DNA from: Planctomycetota bacterium
GTDB taxonomy: Bacteria; Planctomycetota; Phycisphaerae; UBA1845
Direction: 5' to 3'
Length of the DNA: 41,249 nt
Assembly (NCBI GenBank): GCA_016860685.1
Contig: BOJX01000018.1
Location: 1-41,249 of the forward strand
The notes under the pieces were generated by a model, which ran no database searches, was not told where the DNA came from, and worked only from the letters and a program-made list of their open reading frames with translations. Shown in pieces: positions 8,801 through 17,887 of this stretch; position 1 is the first letter of the stretch, and every line of letters starts with the position of its first letter. The translations under genes and the position numbers were made by a program.

Positions 8801-11523
8801 AGCTGGACCAGCCGGCGCGCGGCGGCGCTGACGCGCGCGTCCACATCCGGCCCGCGCGGATCGGGAAGCGCGACAAGCCGCGAGTATGATTCGAGAAGCA
8901 GCGGCTCGGCGTCCGGCAACCGGTCAAGCTCGATCAGGTTCTCGCCGAGCAGACCGACCGCTTCCGAGATGGAGATCACATCGTCAGGGGAGGCCTTGCG
9001 ACGGATGCGCAACGCCTCTTGAATGACCGGCTCGCTCTCGCGGTAGCGCCCCTGCGACATCAAGGCGCGGGCGAGGGCGATCCGCGTTGAGGCGACGAGC
9101 GGATGTTCCTGGCCGAGCACCTTTTCGTAAATGCCCAGCGCCTCGCGAAAATGCGGCTCGGCCTCGGCGGATCGGTTCATTGTCTGAAGCGTCTGTGCGA
9201 GGTTATTGCATGCCAACGCCAGGTCCGGGTGCTCCGGTCCGAGGACGCGGCGGCGTGCCTCGACGATCCGCGCGAACATCATCCGCGCTTCCTCGTCGCG
9301 CTGCTGACGGTAGCACAGCAGCGCGTAATTGTTCACGACGACCAGCGCGTCGGGGTGATCCTCGCCGACGGCTTTCGCATATCGCGCGATGACCTCCTTG
9401 AAGAGCGTTTCCGCCTCGGCGTCCTTCTGCTGCGAGTTCAAGACCACGGCGAGATTTCCGGAGACTTTGAGGGAGGCCGGGTGCTCGGGGCCGAACACCT
9501 TGGTGTAAACCTCCAGCGCTCCGCGATAAAGCGCCTCCGCTTCCGCGAACTCGCCCTGCGCCTCGAGAATCACCGCAAGGTTCTGCCGGCTGAGGATCGC
9601 GTCAAGGCTGTCCTCGCCGCCGGCGTGCACGCGGATTTTCAAGGCTCGGCGGTGCAGCGGCTCCGCCTCCTCATTTCGCCCAAGCTGCCCCAGGAGGACC
9701 GCAAGATTGTTGAGCACGGTCGCCACATCGGCATGATCTTCGCCCAGCTCCGCCTCGCGCGCCGCCAGGGCTTCCCGATAAAGCGCCTCCGCTTCCTCAT
9801 ATCGCCCTTCCGCCTGAAGCATCGCGGCCAGATCGTTCGCTCCCGAGGCGATCTGTTGGGGCGGCGCCTGAGAGCGCCGGCGCAGGTTCTGCACGTCCTC
9901 CGCGAGCCTCGCGGCGTCTTCGTACCGCCCCATCGCGTAGTAGAGCGACGCCAGGCTGCTCATCGAAGCGAGGGTGTCCGTGTGCTCCGCGCCGAGCGCG
10001 GACCGACGCAGCTCGATCGCTTTCGTCAGGTGCTCGTGCGCGGCGTCGTACAATGCGATCTGCCGGTAGGTGATTCCCAGGGTGTCGCGCACCGCGGCCT
10101 CGACTTCGGGCTGATTCTTCAGCTCCGTCTCGATCCGACGGGACGCTTCCTCGAGAATGTCCCGGAGGATCTCGGTGTCGCGTCCGGCGGCGGTCTCCGG
10201 ATCGACGGCCGCCAACATCGTCTGAAGGAACTCCGCCACCTCTCGGGCCTTGTCCGCCTGCACGCGGGCGCGCTCCGCCCTCGCCTCGGCCAGCTTGCGC
10301 GCCTCGTCCGCCTCCACGCGCCGGGCCTCCGCCAGCGACTTCGCGTGATAGGCGTCGATCGCCAGGTAGAGGCTGACTCCCGTCCCCGCCGCAAGGACAA
10401 TCCCCGCCAGCGCCAGACCGGCGACCAGTCCCTTGTGACGGTTGGCGAACTTCCGGAACAGGTAGACGCGGCTTGGCGGGCGGGCGACGATCGGTTCATC
10501 GTTGAGGAACCGTCGCAGGTCCGCGGCGAGTTCGGCGGCGGATTGATAACGGCGCGTCTTATCCTTCTCGAGGGCGCGGCGGACGATCGTGTCGAGATCG
10601 CCGCGGAAGGTGCGGTTGAACGAACTGAGCGGCCGCGGATCCTCCTCCCGGATGATGCGCGCTGCGTCGGGCACGCTTCGCGAGGAGACGTCGTAGGCGT
10701 GCCGGCCGGTGAGCAGCTCGTACAAAATCACCCCCAGTGAGTACACGTCCGTGCGCGTGTCCACGTCCAGCGGATCGCCGCTGATCTGCTCCGGCGACAT
10801 ATACGGGATCGTGCCGAGCAATTGTCCCGCGGTCGTGTGCATCGTGCGAGACTGAAAGTCGTTGTCCGTCACTCGCGCCACGCCGAAGTCGAGAATCTTC
10901 GGGCATGCCTGCGATGTGTCACGGCGCCTGGGCGACTGAAACCGCGAACCTGGCGGCCGTGCCGCAACGCCGCGCGCCTCCTCGCCGACCGGCGGGGACG
11001 CCGCGTCGGACACGAGGATGTTGGCGGGCTTGAGATCCCGGTGAATGACGCCCTTCAGGTGCGCATACTGCACCGCGTCGCACACCTGCATGAACAACCC
11101 GATCCGCTCCGGAACACTCAACCGCCGCGACGCCGCGTAAGCCGTCAGCGTGGCGCCCTGAATGTATTCGATGACGAGATACGGTTGCGGACCGGTCGCC
11201 GTGGCGAAGCTCCCCGCGTCGTGGATGGCCGCGATGCCCGGGTGCTGCAGCCGCGCGAGCACCTGCGCTTCATGCTCGAAGCGGCGCATCGCCTCCGGAG
11301 AGATCACCGCAGGGTGGATCAGCTTCAGCGCCACCAGCCTCGAAGGCCACTGCTGACGGGCGAGATAGACCACGCCCATCCCGCCCTGTCCGAGCAACCG
11401 GATCAACTCGAACGCCCCGATGCGCTGCCCGGGCGCCAGTCCTTCAGGCGTTACAGCCGGTGGATGCGGGTCGAGACGCGTGAGGGTCGGGTCGAGTCCA
11501 GGTTGGCCGGGTTCCGGAATCAT
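8737..11523 (-). CDS. Ser/Thr protein kinase (PknB type) with TPR sensor tail
   Basis: This 928-aa protein has an N-terminal kinase domain (about residues 37-345) with the glycine loop LGQGGMGVVYLA, VALKLI (Lys67), HRDLKPANILV (Asp163), DFGVARV (Asp212) and MSPEQISGDPLDVDTRTDVYSLGV. Between HRD and DFG there are about 30 more residues than usual, a Pro/Arg-rich stretch. A single membrane helix follows (about 363-388, GLVAGLALAGIVLAAGTG), then an Ala/Arg/Glu-rich linker and about ten TPR units of the YEEAEALYREALAAREAELG type, which would be extracytoplasmic. It is a paralogue of the kinase at 19425 with the same juxtamembrane pattern (ETAAGRDTEILRDILEEASR), but it lacks an adjacent sigma factor gene. 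A TATACA hexamer lies 6 nt before the ATG. Target unknown. Confidence 0.95.
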   Translation of the reverse strand: MIPEPGQPGLDPTLTRLDPHPPAVTPEGLAPGQRIGAFELIRLLGQGGMGVVYLARQQWPSRLVALKLIHPAVISPEAMRRFEHEAQVLARLQHPGIAAIHDAGSFATATGPQPYLVIEYIQGATLTAYAASRRLSVPERIGLFMQVCDAVQYAHLKGVIHRDLKPANILVSDAASPPVGEEARGVAARPPGSRFQSPRRRDTSQACPKILDFGVARVTDNDFQSRTMHTTAGQLLGTIPYMSPEQISGDPLDVDTRTDVYSLGVILYELLTGRHAYDVSSRSVPDAARIIREEDPRPLSSFNRTFRGDLDTIVRRALEKDKTRRYQSAAELAADLRRFLNDEPIVARPPSRVYLFRKFANRHKGLVAGLALAGIVLAAGTGVSLYLAIDAYHAKSLAEARRVEADEARKLAEARAERARVQADKAREVAEFLQTMLAAVDPETAAGRDTEILRDILEEASRRIETELKNQPEVEAAVRDTLGITYRQIALYDAAHEHLTKAIELRRSALGAEHTDTLASMSSLASLYYAMGRYEDAARLAEDVQNLRRRSQAPPQQIASGANDLAAMLQAEGRYEEAEALYREALAAREAELGEDHADVATVLNNLAVLLGQLGRNEEAEPLHRRALKIRVHAGGEDSLDAILSRQNLAVILEAQGEFAEAEALYRGALEVYTKVFGPEHPASLKVSGNLAVVLNSQQKDAEAETLFKEVIARYAKAVGEDHPDALVVVNNYALLCYRQQRDEEARMMFARIVEARRRVLGPEHPDLALACNNLAQTLQTMNRSAEAEPHFREALGIYEKVLGQEHPLVASTRIALARALMSQGRYRESEPVIQEALRIRRKASPDDVISISEAVGLLGENLIELDRLPDAEPLLLESYSRLVALPDPRGPDVDARVSAAARRLVQLYERWNKPDKAAEWAAKQSGS

Positions 11524-11529
11524 GTGCGC

Positions 11530-11568
11530 TGTATATGTTTCCGGAATTCATGATCGGTTCAAGAACCG
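11530..11568 (-). promoter_or_regulatory. Putative kinase promoter -10 and palindrome
   Basis: On the minus strand TATACA (11535-11530) lies 6 nt before the kinase ATG, with no ribosome binding site between them, so the mRNA may be leaderless. Upstream, 11555-11568 is a perfect palindrome CGGTTC-AA-GAACCG that could be an operator. No matching -35 at 16-18 nt was found. Confidence 0.3.
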
Positions 11569-11800
11569 GCGACGGCGAGGCGACGCTTCTTCCGCACGGG
11601 GCGAATCTTCAGCCCAGGCAAGGCGGTCCCGCCTTTGCCGAACCGAGGACGCCGCGACGCGTCCCTGGCCGCTCCGGTCGCCTCCTGCAACGTCGCCGGA
11701 CCGGAATTATTCAGACTCAGATTCTTTCGAGGAAAGTTCCAACCTGCCGGACTCGTGTTGATCGCCGCGGCGCCGGTTGTCCGAACGATGAATGTTCCTA

Positions 11801-12388
11801 TCACACGGAAGGCGGGTTGCCGCCGGTTGACCGCGCATCCGGTGCCGCGGCATTCGTGACGCGGCGGAGAGCGCGGCGGATCAGGACGATCACGATCACC
11901 GCCCCGAAAGCCATCAGAGGGACGAAGCGCTCCAGGTGGGACGGCGCCTGCGGAAGTTCGACCCCGTCGACGTGCGCGATGCCGCCGTCGGCGAACGTGA
12001 TCGTGATCCGGCCCGGCGCGCGCACCGCGCCGGACGCGGCGATGCGCATCGTGATGTCCGCCGTCGCGCCGGGAGGCCAGCCGTCTTCGGGGGCGACGGC
12101 TTCGCACACACCGGGTCGGTCGGGCACGCCCTGGTTGACGAGGTAGGTGCAGTCCTGTCCCCAGCCGGGCGGAGGCGTGAAGAGATCGGCGTGGAAGTGC
12201 GGGAAGGCGATGCGCGCGACGGGCTTGTCGGATCGGTTGACGAGGCGCCACGCGTACACCTGACCGGACGGATCCGCGCCGCCCTCGACGGCGACCGGCG
12301 GCGGAGGCTGGGCGTGCGCGGCGACGGCGGCGCTCCACGCGACAAGGCTCAGCACTGAGCGCGCCGGCGTCCGATCGCCCCCGGTCAT
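11801..12388 (-). CDS. Exported, membrane-anchored protein linked to the AbgT transporter
   Basis: This 195-aa protein is not recognised. It starts at an ATG whose first bases overlap the stop codon of the transporter gene (ATGA, 12388-12385), the usual mark of translational coupling. An N-terminal hydrophobic segment ending AAVAAHAQ (residues 11-27) looks like a cleavable signal peptide. The ectodomain contains YAWRLVNRSDKPVARIAFPH, two Cys residues that could form a disulfide (CTYLV and VCEAV), and a beta-rich block ITITFADGGIAHVDGVEL. A membrane helix FVPLMAFGAVIVIVLI near residue 155-171 is followed by RRALRR, so the short tail should be cytoplasmic. The topology suggests a periplasmic domain tethered beside the transporter. 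Its role, perhaps as an accessory subunit, is inference from gene order only. Confidence 0.8.
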   Translation of the reverse strand: MTGGDRTPARSVLSLVAWSAAVAAHAQPPPPVAVEGGADPSGQVYAWRLVNRSDKPVARIAFPHFHADLFTPPPGWGQDCTYLVNQGVPDRPGVCEAVAPEDGWPPGATADITMRIAASGAVRAPGRITITFADGGIAHVDGVELPQAPSHLERFVPLMAFGAVIVIVLIRRALRRVTNAAAPDARSTGGNPPSV

Positions 12389-13935
12389 GCCGCCACCGTC
12401 CCGATCGGGATACCGAGGAGGAACCACGCGATCATGAAGATCGCCCAGGCGACGAAGAACGCGATCGAATAAGGCAGCATCGTCGCCACCATCGTGCCGA
12501 TGCCGGCCTTTTTGTCGTAGCGCTGGAAGAAGGCGATGATCAGCGCGAGGTAGGAATTTCCCGGCGAGATGATGTTCGTGCAACTGTCTCCGACGCGGTA
12601 GGCGAGCTGGGTCTCCTCCGGCGCGATGCCCAGCGGCATGAACATCGGCACGAAGACCGGCGCCATGAACGCCCACTTCGCCGAGGCGCTGCCCATCAGA
12701 AGGTTGACCAGCATCGACAGGACGATGAAGCAGACCAGCAGCGGCAGACCGGTGAACCCGATGCCGGCGAGAAGCCCCGCGCCCTCGATCGCCAGAATCT
12801 TGCCGAGGTTCGTCCACTTGAAGAACTCGACGAACTGGGCGGCGAAGAAGACGAGGACGAGATAGCTGCCCATCGCGCTCATGCTCTGGCCCATCCCCTT
12901 CATCGCGTCCGAGTCGTTGCGGATCGTGCCGGCGACCCAGCCGTAAGCGACGCCGCAGACCACGCCGCCGACGAAAATGAACGCGACGATGCTCTGCATG
13001 AAAGGCGATCGCAGCAGGTCGCCGGTCTTCGGATCGCGGAGGAACCCGCTTCCGGGAAACCACCCGTGCGGCAGGGCGCTCCAGAGGAGCACGAATCCGA
13101 ACGCCGCCGCGGCCGCCGTCGCCCACAGCAGCGCCTTCTTCTCGCGGGCGCTGAGATGTTCGAGTTTCTCGCCCGGCGCGGTCTCGCCGTCGGGTTGGTA
13201 CGCGCCGAGGCGCGGCGCGATGACCTTCTCCGTCACCCACGTCCCGACCGCGGTGAGCAGAAACGTCGAGGCGAACATGAAGTAGTAGTTGCACGAGGGC
13301 TGCACCTCCGCGGCGGGATCGAGGATGCGCGCCGCTTCCTGCGTCAGACCGGACAGCAGCGGGTCGATGCTTCCGAGCATGAGGTTGGCGCTGAATCCTC
13401 CGGAGACGCCGGCGAACCCGGCGGCGAGGCCCAGCAGCGGATTACGCCCGACGGAGTGATAAATGACGCCCGCCAGCGGGACGAGCAGCACGTAGCCGAC
13501 GTCGCTGGCCATGTTGGACTGGATGCCGCAGAACACGACGACCGGCGTGAGCCACTTCCGGGGGGTGGACAGGACCAGCAGGCGCATCATCGCGCTGATC
13601 AACCCGCTGTGCTCGGCGACGGCGATGCCCAGCAGCGAGACGAGCACCGTCCCCAGCGGCGCGAACGCCGTGAAGTTCGTGACCATCTTCGTGAGCATGA
13701 AGTGCAGACCGTCGAGGGTGAGCAGGCTCTGCGGCGTGACCAAGACGTCGGGCTTCCCAGGTTCCGCCGCCGAAACTCCCGCGCGGACGGCGACTTCCGA
13801 TCCGAGCATGACGAGCAGCGCCAGAAGCAGAAAGAGCGTCGCCGGGTGGGGAAGCGCGTTGCCCGCGCGCTCAACGCCTCGAAGGAGTCTTGCGAGCGCC
13901 CCCTGTGCGTCCGAGGTTGTCGTGGCCGCCGTCAT
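12385..13935 (-). CDS. AbgT-family transporter
   Basis: This 516-aa integral membrane protein resembles AbgT (p-aminobenzoyl-glutamate importer of E. coli, 508 aa) and MtrF. Typical blocks are NALPHPATLFLLLALLVML at the N-terminus, FTAFAPLGTVLVSLLGIAVAE, FCGIQSNMASDVGYVLLVPL, GFAGVSGGFSANLMLGSIDP and the C-terminal YRVGDSCTNIISPGNSYLAL. Crystallised members have nine membrane helices plus two re-entrant hairpins and act as importers of folate breakdown products or as antimetabolite (sulfonamide) exporters; which applies here cannot be told. The start is supported by GGGAG 8 nt upstream. It is followed by an overlapping gene for a membrane-anchored partner. Confidence 0.93.
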   Translation of the reverse strand: MTAATTTSDAQGALARLLRGVERAGNALPHPATLFLLLALLVMLGSEVAVRAGVSAAEPGKPDVLVTPQSLLTLDGLHFMLTKMVTNFTAFAPLGTVLVSLLGIAVAEHSGLISAMMRLLVLSTPRKWLTPVVVFCGIQSNMASDVGYVLLVPLAGVIYHSVGRNPLLGLAAGFAGVSGGFSANLMLGSIDPLLSGLTQEAARILDPAAEVQPSCNYYFMFASTFLLTAVGTWVTEKVIAPRLGAYQPDGETAPGEKLEHLSAREKKALLWATAAAAAFGFVLLWSALPHGWFPGSGFLRDPKTGDLLRSPFMQSIVAFIFVGGVVCGVAYGWVAGTIRNDSDAMKGMGQSMSAMGSYLVLVFFAAQFVEFFKWTNLGKILAIEGAGLLAGIGFTGLPLLVCFIVLSMLVNLLMGSASAKWAFMAPVFVPMFMPLGIAPEETQLAYRVGDSCTNIISPGNSYLALIIAFFQRYDKKAGIGTMVATMLPYSIAFFVAWAIFMIAWFLLGIPIGTVAA

Positions 13936-14048
13936 TGTGTTTCTCCCTGGAAGGTCCGGCAGAGTCTGGCGGGAAATACCGCGAGGTCAAGCGTGGGGAT
14001 CGCCCGCCGAGTCTGTCGCGGATGCGTGGCGCGGCTTCCTGTGACGCC

Positions 14049-14076
14049 TTGATCGACGGGTCCGCCGGTTTACGAT
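14049..14076 (+). promoter_or_regulatory. Putative sigma-70 promoter for dacB
   Basis: TTGATC (14049-14054) and TACGAT (14071-14076) are separated by 16 nt and would start transcription near 14083. That leaves about 28 nt of leader containing the strong AAGGAGG ribosome binding site at 14099-14105 before the GTG at 14112. Confidence 0.4.
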
Positions 14077-14111
14077 GGTCGCGCGACGCAACGGGCGCAA
14101 GGAGGTGGGGC

Positions 14112-15587
14112 GTGACGCAGGCGCAATGTCGAAGATGGAAACGACGGATGCCGGCGTGGGTGGCGGCGAGCGCTGCGTGGGCGGCGAGCGCTGCGGCGGG
14201 CGCGCAGGGCGTCGCCGAGCGGTTAAGCGCGTCGCTCAAAAAGCTGCCGGACGGTCGTGCGTCGGCGGGGGCCTGCGTCGTCGATCCGGCGAGCGGCGAG
14301 ACCGTGTTCGCGTTCCGGGCGGATGAGCCGATGACGCCGGCCAGCGCTGGAAAGATTTTCGTCATGAGCGCGGCGATCGCGGCGCTGGGACCGGGGTTCT
14401 CGTTCGAGACGGTCCTGGCGGAACAGGGCGACGATCTTGTCGTGATCGGCGCGGGAGACCCGGGGTTCGGCGACCCGGAGCTTGGCCGGGCGCGGGGTGA
14501 AAGCGTGACGGCGCCGCTGGAGCGATGGGCGGAGACGCTGCGTACGCGCGGCCGGACGGCGGCGACCGGTCGCTTCGTCGTCGATGACTTCATTTTCGAC
14601 GATCAGCCGCTGCATCCGACGTGGGAAGCGGCGGACCTGGGACGCTGGTACGCGGCGCCCGTCGGCGGACTGTGTCTGAACGACAATTGTGTGGAGATCA
14701 CGCTGCATCCGGGCGACCGGCCGGGCGCGAAGCCGACCTGGTCGGTGACGCCGCCGCTGCGCGACACGATCCGTCTGATCAATGAATGCAAGACGGGAAA
14801 AGGACCGACGCCTTTGCTGCATGTCGACGTGACCGCGAGGGGATACCGCGTGACGGGTGCGGTCTCGAAACCGCACACGTTCGAATCGGTGGCGACGTTC
14901 GATCCGACCCTGACGTTCGTGGACGCGATGCGGACCGTGCTGGCGCGCGGCGGCGTGGCGCCGACAGGCGACGTCGTCCGCCGGCCGGTGCGACGGTCTG
15001 ACGGATCGCTTCCGCCGGACGCGCGCATCCTGGCGATGCATCGGACGGCGCTGGCGGACGTGCTGTGGCGGATCGGGCGCAACAGTCAGAATCTTTTCGC
15101 CGAGTGCCTGATGAAGCGCCTCGGGTATGAGTGGCAGCGGCGGCAGGGCTGGGCGACGCCGAGAGGATCCTGGGAAAGCGGATCCGCGGCGATCGGTGAG
15201 GTTTTGCGGGAGGGTGGCGTCTCGACCGGGGGGCTGGCTGTCGTGGACGGATCAGGGTTGAGCCGGGCGAACCGCTGCACGGCGCGGCATCTGGTGGAGA
15301 CGCTGGCGTGGATGTCGCGTCATCCGCAGGGACGGTTGCTGGCGGAAAGCCTGGCGCGCCCGGGCGAGCCGGGATCGTTGCGCACGACGATGAAAGACCT
15401 CGCCGGGCGCGTGCGGGCGAAGACGGGAACGATGCGCGGGGTGCGGGCGCTGGCGGGATACGTTACGTCAGCGTCGGGGAAGGAATATGCGTTCGCCGTC
15501 ATGTTCAACGATTACGCGGGGTCGAGCAGCCCTTACAAGGCGATTGAGCATCAGTTCTGCAAGCTGCTGGCCGCCGAGCTGCCTTAA
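14112..15587 (+). CDS. dacB: D-Ala-D-Ala carboxypeptidase/endopeptidase, PBP4 type (family S13)
   Basis: This 491-aa protein contains the three penicillin-binding motifs in order: Ser-Ala-Gly-Lys (Ser78, Lys81, in TPASAGKIFVMSAAI), Ser-Gln-Asn (Ser325-Asn327, in RNSQNLFAECL) and Lys-Thr-Gly (Lys437, in VRAKTGTMRGVRALAGYV). PBP4 enzymes trim and cleave peptidoglycan cross-links in the periplasm. The GTG start at 14112 is chosen because AAGGAGG lies 6 nt upstream and the resulting N-terminus has a basic segment (QCRRWKRR) plus an Ala-rich export signal ending AAAGAQ. Longer in-frame starts reach back into the AbgT gene and are unlikely. PBP4 length fits (E. coli 477 aa). The motif residue usually Asn or Thr before Lys is Gly, which is acceptable in SxxK. 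It is followed by the oxidoreductase gene after 8 nt. Confidence 0.95.
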   Translation: MTQAQCRRWKRRMPAWVAASAAWAASAAAGAQGVAERLSASLKKLPDGRASAGACVVDPASGETVFAFRADEPMTPASAGKIFVMSAAIAALGPGFSFETVLAEQGDDLVVIGAGDPGFGDPELGRARGESVTAPLERWAETLRTRGRTAATGRFVVDDFIFDDQPLHPTWEAADLGRWYAAPVGGLCLNDNCVEITLHPGDRPGAKPTWSVTPPLRDTIRLINECKTGKGPTPLLHVDVTARGYRVTGAVSKPHTFESVATFDPTLTFVDAMRTVLARGGVAPTGDVVRRPVRRSDGSLPPDARILAMHRTALADVLWRIGRNSQNLFAECLMKRLGYEWQRRQGWATPRGSWESGSAAIGEVLREGGVSTGGLAVVDGSGLSRANRCTARHLVETLAWMSRHPQGRLLAESLARPGEPGSLRTTMKDLAGRVRAKTGTMRGVRALAGYVTSASGKEYAFAVMFNDYAGSSSPYKAIEHQFCKLLAAELP

Positions 15588-15595
15588 CACCGGAG

Positions 15596-17866
15596 ATGTC
15601 ATTGAGTCGCGTGCGGACAGGAGGAGGGTGGGCGGCGATCCGGTATTCGCTGCGCCTGGCGCGGCGGGCGGGCGGTTTGCGCCGGTTCTACGCCGCGCTG
15701 CGCACGCGCAACGCCTGCAAGACGTGTGCACTGGGGATGGGCGGTCAGTTGGGGGGCATGACCGACGAAGCCGGCCGGTTTCCCGAAGTCTGCAAGAAGT
15801 CGATGCAGGCGATGGCGGCCGACATGCAGGGGCGCGTCGAGGCGCGCTTCTTCGAGCGGTACGGGTTCGATGAACTCCGCCGGTTCAGCCCGCGCGAGCT
15901 GGAGCACGTCGGCCGCCTCGCCGATCCGGTCTGCGCTGCGCCCGGCGACGATCGCTACCGCGTGATTTCCTGGGAGGAGGCGATCGACCGCTGCGCCGCG
16001 CTGCTTCGGACACACACGCCGGACGAGCATTTCTTCTACTTCAGCGGGAGGTCGTCGAACGAGGCGGGCTTCCTGCTTCAATTATTCGCCCGCGTTTTCG
16101 GCACGAACAACGTCAACAACTGCTCATATTACTGTCACCAGGCGAGCGGCGTGGGCCTTTCGAGTGCTTTCGGAAGCGGGACGGCGACGATCGAGTTGGA
16201 GGATCTGCGGCGGTGCGACCTCGTGTTTCTGATCGGCGGCAACCCGGCGTCGAACCACCCGCGGCTGATGCGGCAACTCGTCGAGCTGCGGCGGCGCGGC
16301 GGGAAGGTGATCGTCATTAATCCCCTGATTGAGACGGGGCTTGTCAACTTCAGCGTGCCGTCGGACTGGCGCAGCCTGCTTTTCGGATCGAAGATCGCGG
16401 ATCTGTATCTTCAGCCTCACGCGGGCGGCGACCTCGGCGTGCTGGCGGGGCTGGCGAAGCGGATCGACGAACTCGGCGCGACCGACCGAGAGTTCGTGAT
16501 GACGTGCGCCGAGGACTTCGAGGCGTTCATCGGAGAGGTTCGGCGCCGATCGTGGGAGGAGATCGAGGACAGCGGCGGGGTGGACCGGGCGACGATCGAC
16601 GCGGCGGCGCGGATGTACGCGGCGTCCGAGGCGACGGTCTTCGCGTGGACGATGGGGATCACGCATCACCTTCACGGCGTGGACAACGTCCGGGCGATCG
16701 CGAACCTGGCGATGCTGCGTGGGATGGCGGGGCGTCCTGGGGCGGGTCTCCTGCCGATCCGCGGACACAGCAACGTCCAGGGGATCGGTTCGGTTGGGGT
16801 CACGCCGAAGCTGAAGGACGAGGTGCTGCGCCGGCTGGAGTCGGAATTCGGCGTCCGCGTCCCGGAGCGGAAGGGGCTGGACACGCTCGCCTGCCTCGAC
16901 GCCGCGCACCGGGGCGAGGTTCGGCATGCCTGGTGCCTCGGGGGCAATCTCTTCGGGAGCAACCCGGACGCCCGGTGGACGGCGGAAGCGATGCGCCGGC
17001 TGGACAGCGTGGTCTACCTGAGCACGACGTTGAACACGGGGCACGCGTGGGGTCGGGCGAAGGAGACGATCATCCTGCCGGTCAAGGTCCGCGACGAGGA
17101 GTCCCAGGCGACGACGCAGGAGTCGATGTTCAATTTCGTGCGGCTCAGCGAAGGCGGTCCCGAGCGGCTTGCCGGACCGCGCGGCGAAGTCGAGGTGATT
17201 GCGACGATCGCGCGTGCGGTGCTCGGCGACGACGGGGCGGTGGACTGGAAGTCGATGCTGAAGCACCGGACGATCCGCCGGGCGATCGCGAAGATCATCC
17301 CGGGATACGAGGAGATCGGCGCGATCGACGACGCCGGACGGGAGTTTCATGTCGCCGGGCGGACCATGCACGCGCCGCGATTCCCGACGCCGTCGGGTCG
17401 GGGGCGGTTTCATGTGACGCCGCTCCCGCCGGCGCCGTCTGCGGCAGGGGAATTGCGCCTGATCACGTTGCGCAGCGAGGGGCAATTCAACACCGTCGTG
17501 TACGATGAGGACGACCTTTACCGCGGGCAGGAGCGCCGCGACGTGATCCTGATGAACCCGGCGGACCTTGAAGGACGCGGGCTTCGCCCGGATCAACCGG
17601 TCGTCGTGCGGAGCATTGTCGGAAGTCTGATCGTCCGGGCGAGGTCTTACGATATCCGCGCGGGCAGCGCGGCGATGTATTATCCCGAGGCCAACGTGCT
17701 GGTGCCGCGCGACGCGGATCCGCTGTCGCGCACCCCGGCCTTCAAACATGTGCGCGTGACGGTTTCGGGAGCGGCGGCGCTTGCCGGGGAGGATCGTCCC
17801 GCGGTGGCGCTGCCGATCGTGGGGAAGCGCGCGGCGTCGGTGGCGGACCGGATGAAGCAGTGTTAG
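15596..17866 (+). CDS. YdeP-like molybdopterin oxidoreductase (FdhF/YdeP family)
   Basis: This 756-aa protein aligns by eye with E. coli YdeP (759 aa) along its whole length: YFSGRSSNEAGFLLQLFARV, GTNNVNNCSYYCHQASGVGL, IGGNPASNHPRLMRQL, MGITHHLHGVDNV, LPIRGHSNVQGIGSVG and a C-terminal MopB dinucleotide-binding domain (LRSEGQFNTVVYDEDD, YYPEANVLVPRD). Cys180 in YYCHQ occupies the expected molybdenum-ligand position. An N-terminal Cys set (Cys41, Cys44, Cys66) parallels the partial iron-sulfur motif of YdeP. YdeP is linked to acid resistance in E. coli, but its substrate is unknown. A GGAG touches the ATG directly, so the exact start is uncertain; TTG at 15602 or GTG at 15611 are alternatives. 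No FdhD sulfur-carrier gene is nearby. Confidence 0.92.
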   Translation: MSLSRVRTGGGWAAIRYSLRLARRAGGLRRFYAALRTRNACKTCALGMGGQLGGMTDEAGRFPEVCKKSMQAMAADMQGRVEARFFERYGFDELRRFSPRELEHVGRLADPVCAAPGDDRYRVISWEEAIDRCAALLRTHTPDEHFFYFSGRSSNEAGFLLQLFARVFGTNNVNNCSYYCHQASGVGLSSAFGSGTATIELEDLRRCDLVFLIGGNPASNHPRLMRQLVELRRRGGKVIVINPLIETGLVNFSVPSDWRSLLFGSKIADLYLQPHAGGDLGVLAGLAKRIDELGATDREFVMTCAEDFEAFIGEVRRRSWEEIEDSGGVDRATIDAAARMYAASEATVFAWTMGITHHLHGVDNVRAIANLAMLRGMAGRPGAGLLPIRGHSNVQGIGSVGVTPKLKDEVLRRLESEFGVRVPERKGLDTLACLDAAHRGEVRHAWCLGGNLFGSNPDARWTAEAMRRLDSVVYLSTTLNTGHAWGRAKETIILPVKVRDEESQATTQESMFNFVRLSEGGPERLAGPRGEVEVIATIARAVLGDDGAVDWKSMLKHRTIRRAIAKIIPGYEEIGAIDDAGREFHVAGRTMHAPRFPTPSGRGRFHVTPLPPAPSAAGELRLITLRSEGQFNTVVYDEDDLYRGQERRDVILMNPADLEGRGLRPDQPVVVRSIVGSLIVRARSYDIRAGSAAMYYPEANVLVPRDADPLSRTPAFKHVRVTVSGAAALAGEDRPAVALPIVGKRAASVADRMKQC

Positions 17867-17887
17867 GGCGCGGCGGCGCGGTGCGAC

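Noticed and set aside
9103-10740. 545-codon open frame on the plus strand inside the kinase gene
   Set aside because: Shadow frame. The kinase and TPR reading on the minus strand is unambiguous.
11559-11800. Continuation of a minus-strand frame reading FIVRTTGAAAINTSPAG and onward in the gap before the kinase
   Set aside because: Some text looks protein-like and the DNA is less GC-rich, but there is no start codon with a ribosome binding site inside the gap and the upstream part is a shadow of the transporter partner gene. Treated as promoter DNA.
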